The notes beneath the pieces were generated by a model. It did no database searches. It was not told the DNA's origin and saw nothing but the letters and a program-made list of their open reading frames with translations. DNA of 42,500 bases from Glandiceps talaboti (lineage: Eukaryota; Hemichordata; Enteropneusta; Spengelidae), in contig NC_135564.1 in NCBI RefSeq assembly GCF_964340395.1, forward strand, positions 8,937,861-8,980,360. Reading direction: 5' to 3'. A program made the translations under genes and the position numbers. Positions 40,720 through 42,500 of the stretch are shown here, in pieces. How positions within the stretch are numbered: position 1 is the first letter of the stretch; every line of letters begins with the position of its first letter.

Positions 40720-41860
40720 TCCAAGGTCTGATGTCAGCAGTTGTAGCATGGCAAGTCGTATCGTACAGAATACTCTCACAACAGCTATGAATTCTGACCA
40801 ATGCCAACAGAGATGTGGGCCATGTCCTGGTGTTGCTCTCTTAAAAGCTCTCTACACCAAGCCCCAAGACTTTTGCCCTTGGAAGCACAGAATTTTGTGA
40901 CCACCAACATCTGTGCTCTCTTCTCTACATCAAGCTTTCACCTGTGGAAACACAGAAATGTGTTTTGAATTTGAAATTTGCGAGATGGTGTCTTGGTAGA
41001 TTCGTAAATTTAAGAACAGGGAAGACTGTTACTGTTACAGTATTGAAACTATGTTTTGAGCCCATAAACATGATGTTATCGCGTCCCCATGTGTAATTTT
41101 TTTTCTTTTACTTTAGACGTTATCTGGGGTGTGATGTGACATGAGTGAAATACCAAGGCAACATCATTTTAGCTGTAATTTCTGTAAACAAGTGATTTCT
41201 GTGACTTTGTTCAAGTGATTTACAAGTGTGACAGTTAGGAAGTATCATGTACAAAAGTCATTAAAGCATGATTAGGAGACATCACTTAATTATATACTTG
41301 AAGCTGTCTTTAATGAGATGAGTGTGCTAACAGGAAACGTGTGTCGTTATTGAGGTTCGAAGGGGCAAGTAGTCGTTATAGAATGGTTATAGAATGGGTG
41401 CTATATATGGTTTGACTGTCCCCCCCCAAAAAAAAAAAAAAAAAAATTAAAATAAATAAATAACGTCTAGATAATGATTGAGTTGAATTGAATTGTTGGG
41501 TGCACAAGATAATAGGTGGGGGGGGGGGTAATCTAGAGAGGGAGACTGCTTCAGATGTACTACACGTAGAAGGGAAGCGATTGTTGGATTTCGGGTCTTA
41601 GGGTAAAATCATGTAGTTTACTCGTGTTGTAATTGTAAATATCGGGATAGTGACTATTAATATGCACACAACGTGGGACAATAATTACTTTCCCCTATTC
41701 CCAGCTGAGACAACATTTTAGGAGGTAAAGAAAAGGTAACAGGAGACGACATTGTGGACAGGGACAAAGTAAGCTGAACCTAAAAAGTATCAATGTATGT
41801 CCGATATCAGTTATCAATCACAATCACTTTCGGAATTATAAACTAATTTACACACGTTGG
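40720..41860. other. Gene-poor DNA, nothing recognised
   Basis: Unique AT-rich sequence. It contains a C8-to-poly(A) junction (41420-41447) and a poly(G) run near 41519. No exon is supported. Confidence 0.5.
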
Positions 41861-41861
41861 C

Positions 41862-41870
41862 TATATAAAT
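41862..41870 (+). promoter_or_regulatory. Possible TATA box
   Basis: TATATAAAT with a TCAGG initiator-like site about 25 bases downstream. A good donor (CAAC|GTAAGT, GT at 42039) could end a non-coding first exon. The rest of such a gene would lie outside the window. Confidence 0.3.
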
Positions 41871-42500
41871 ACAGATAGCTTGTCAGGCTAAGCTAGCAGA
41901 GCGTTCACATTCACTGAGGAAATCGGGGAATTACGTTTTGTGTGTTGTGTGTGTGGAGAAATTACAGCCTTGATGTACCGTACATCGTTTCTGTTGATAC
42001 TGTTTTAATCACGAGTTACAGATCTCAAGGACGTCAACGTAAGTTAATTGCTACTCTCAAACACATGTACAATTTACACCAGAAAATATATTCGTTGTTT
42101 ACAGCAAAACTAATGACATTTTTGCATGGTTCTGGACATTATTATCATTATTGAAAAAAAGGAGAATCAGCGCAACTTTCGTTTCTTTGATGAAATGATT
42201 TTCTGAAAACTATCTTATAATGAACCAAAAATAATTTGACGTTCGACGTTGACGTTCGTTGTATGGTGGATTGTATTCTTAGGCTATTCCCCAATTTTCA
42301 TGATTGTTTTATGGAAAATTTGTCGATAATGAACTTTATATTGGGTCGGAAGCATGTGAGTACTTGCAAATATCTCCCAAACCATGCCATCGTCAACTCT
42401 GATCGAATTTTTTTTTCTGAAACGAAGGTGTGCTAAATGATGACAAGTTTTCATTTTTGTCAATTATATCTGTATCGCCACTTTAGCTCACACTGTATTG
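41871..42500. other. Window end, no supported gene
   Basis: Apart from the possible first exon described for the TATA box, no coding segment is seen. Short open frames at 41942-42154 and 42236-42436 have no known motif. Confidence 0.45.

Overview
This window is nuclear DNA from an animal, most likely an invertebrate. The evidence is split genes with GT..AG introns, a Pol III tRNA gene, a tRNA-derived SINE, fold-back miniature elements, and very many long microsatellites and minisatellites in AT-rich DNA. I cannot name the species. Gene content and repeat style would fit an invertebrate deuterostome or a lophotrochozoan. No CRISPR array, operon, phage or plasmid feature is present.

Three protein genes can be assembled exon by exon with agreeing splice phases. 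(1) A plus-strand gene with coding exons between 12872 and 18211 encodes about 655 residues: a Gln/Tyr/Pro-rich N-terminus with four QGQQLQQY repeats, an acidic stretch, a basic block and a basic C-terminus. I do not recognise its family. (2) A minus-strand gene of five short coding exons (28209 down to 20786) encodes 251 residues and reads as melanoregulin (MREG). Its exons are too short and too scattered to stand out as open frames. (3) A complete plus-strand HUS1 gene, the 9-1-1 checkpoint clamp subunit, has eight coding exons from 31012 to 37885 and 292 residues.

Layout: 1-12.5 kb has no gene I can support and holds microsatellites, two fold-back elements and three perfect palindromic CRE sites (10.28, 10.61 and 11.61 kb). 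12.5-18.7 kb is the Gln-rich gene, ending in a candidate poly(A) signal at 18700. 18.7-20.4 kb is the gap between the convergent Gln-rich and MREG genes. 20.4-28.2 kb is MREG, with repeat-filled introns. 28.2-31.0 kb separates the head-to-head MREG and HUS1 genes; it holds a large inverted GATT/AATC structure and a tRNA-Arg(CCG) gene. 31.0-37.9 kb is HUS1. A 1.2-kb minisatellite follows, and its first unit contains the HUS1 stop codon. 39.0-42.5 kb holds a long near-perfect palindrome, a tRNA-derived SINE and a possible TATA promoter.

The three protein genes have no evident common pathway. HUS1 acts in DNA damage signalling, MREG in lysosome-related organelle traffic, and the third is unknown. 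The most unusual material is structural: a minisatellite that appears to have grown out of a stop codon, several unrelated families of fold-back DNA, and an ATGA overlap between a short upstream ORF and an in-frame ATG in front of the Gln-rich gene.
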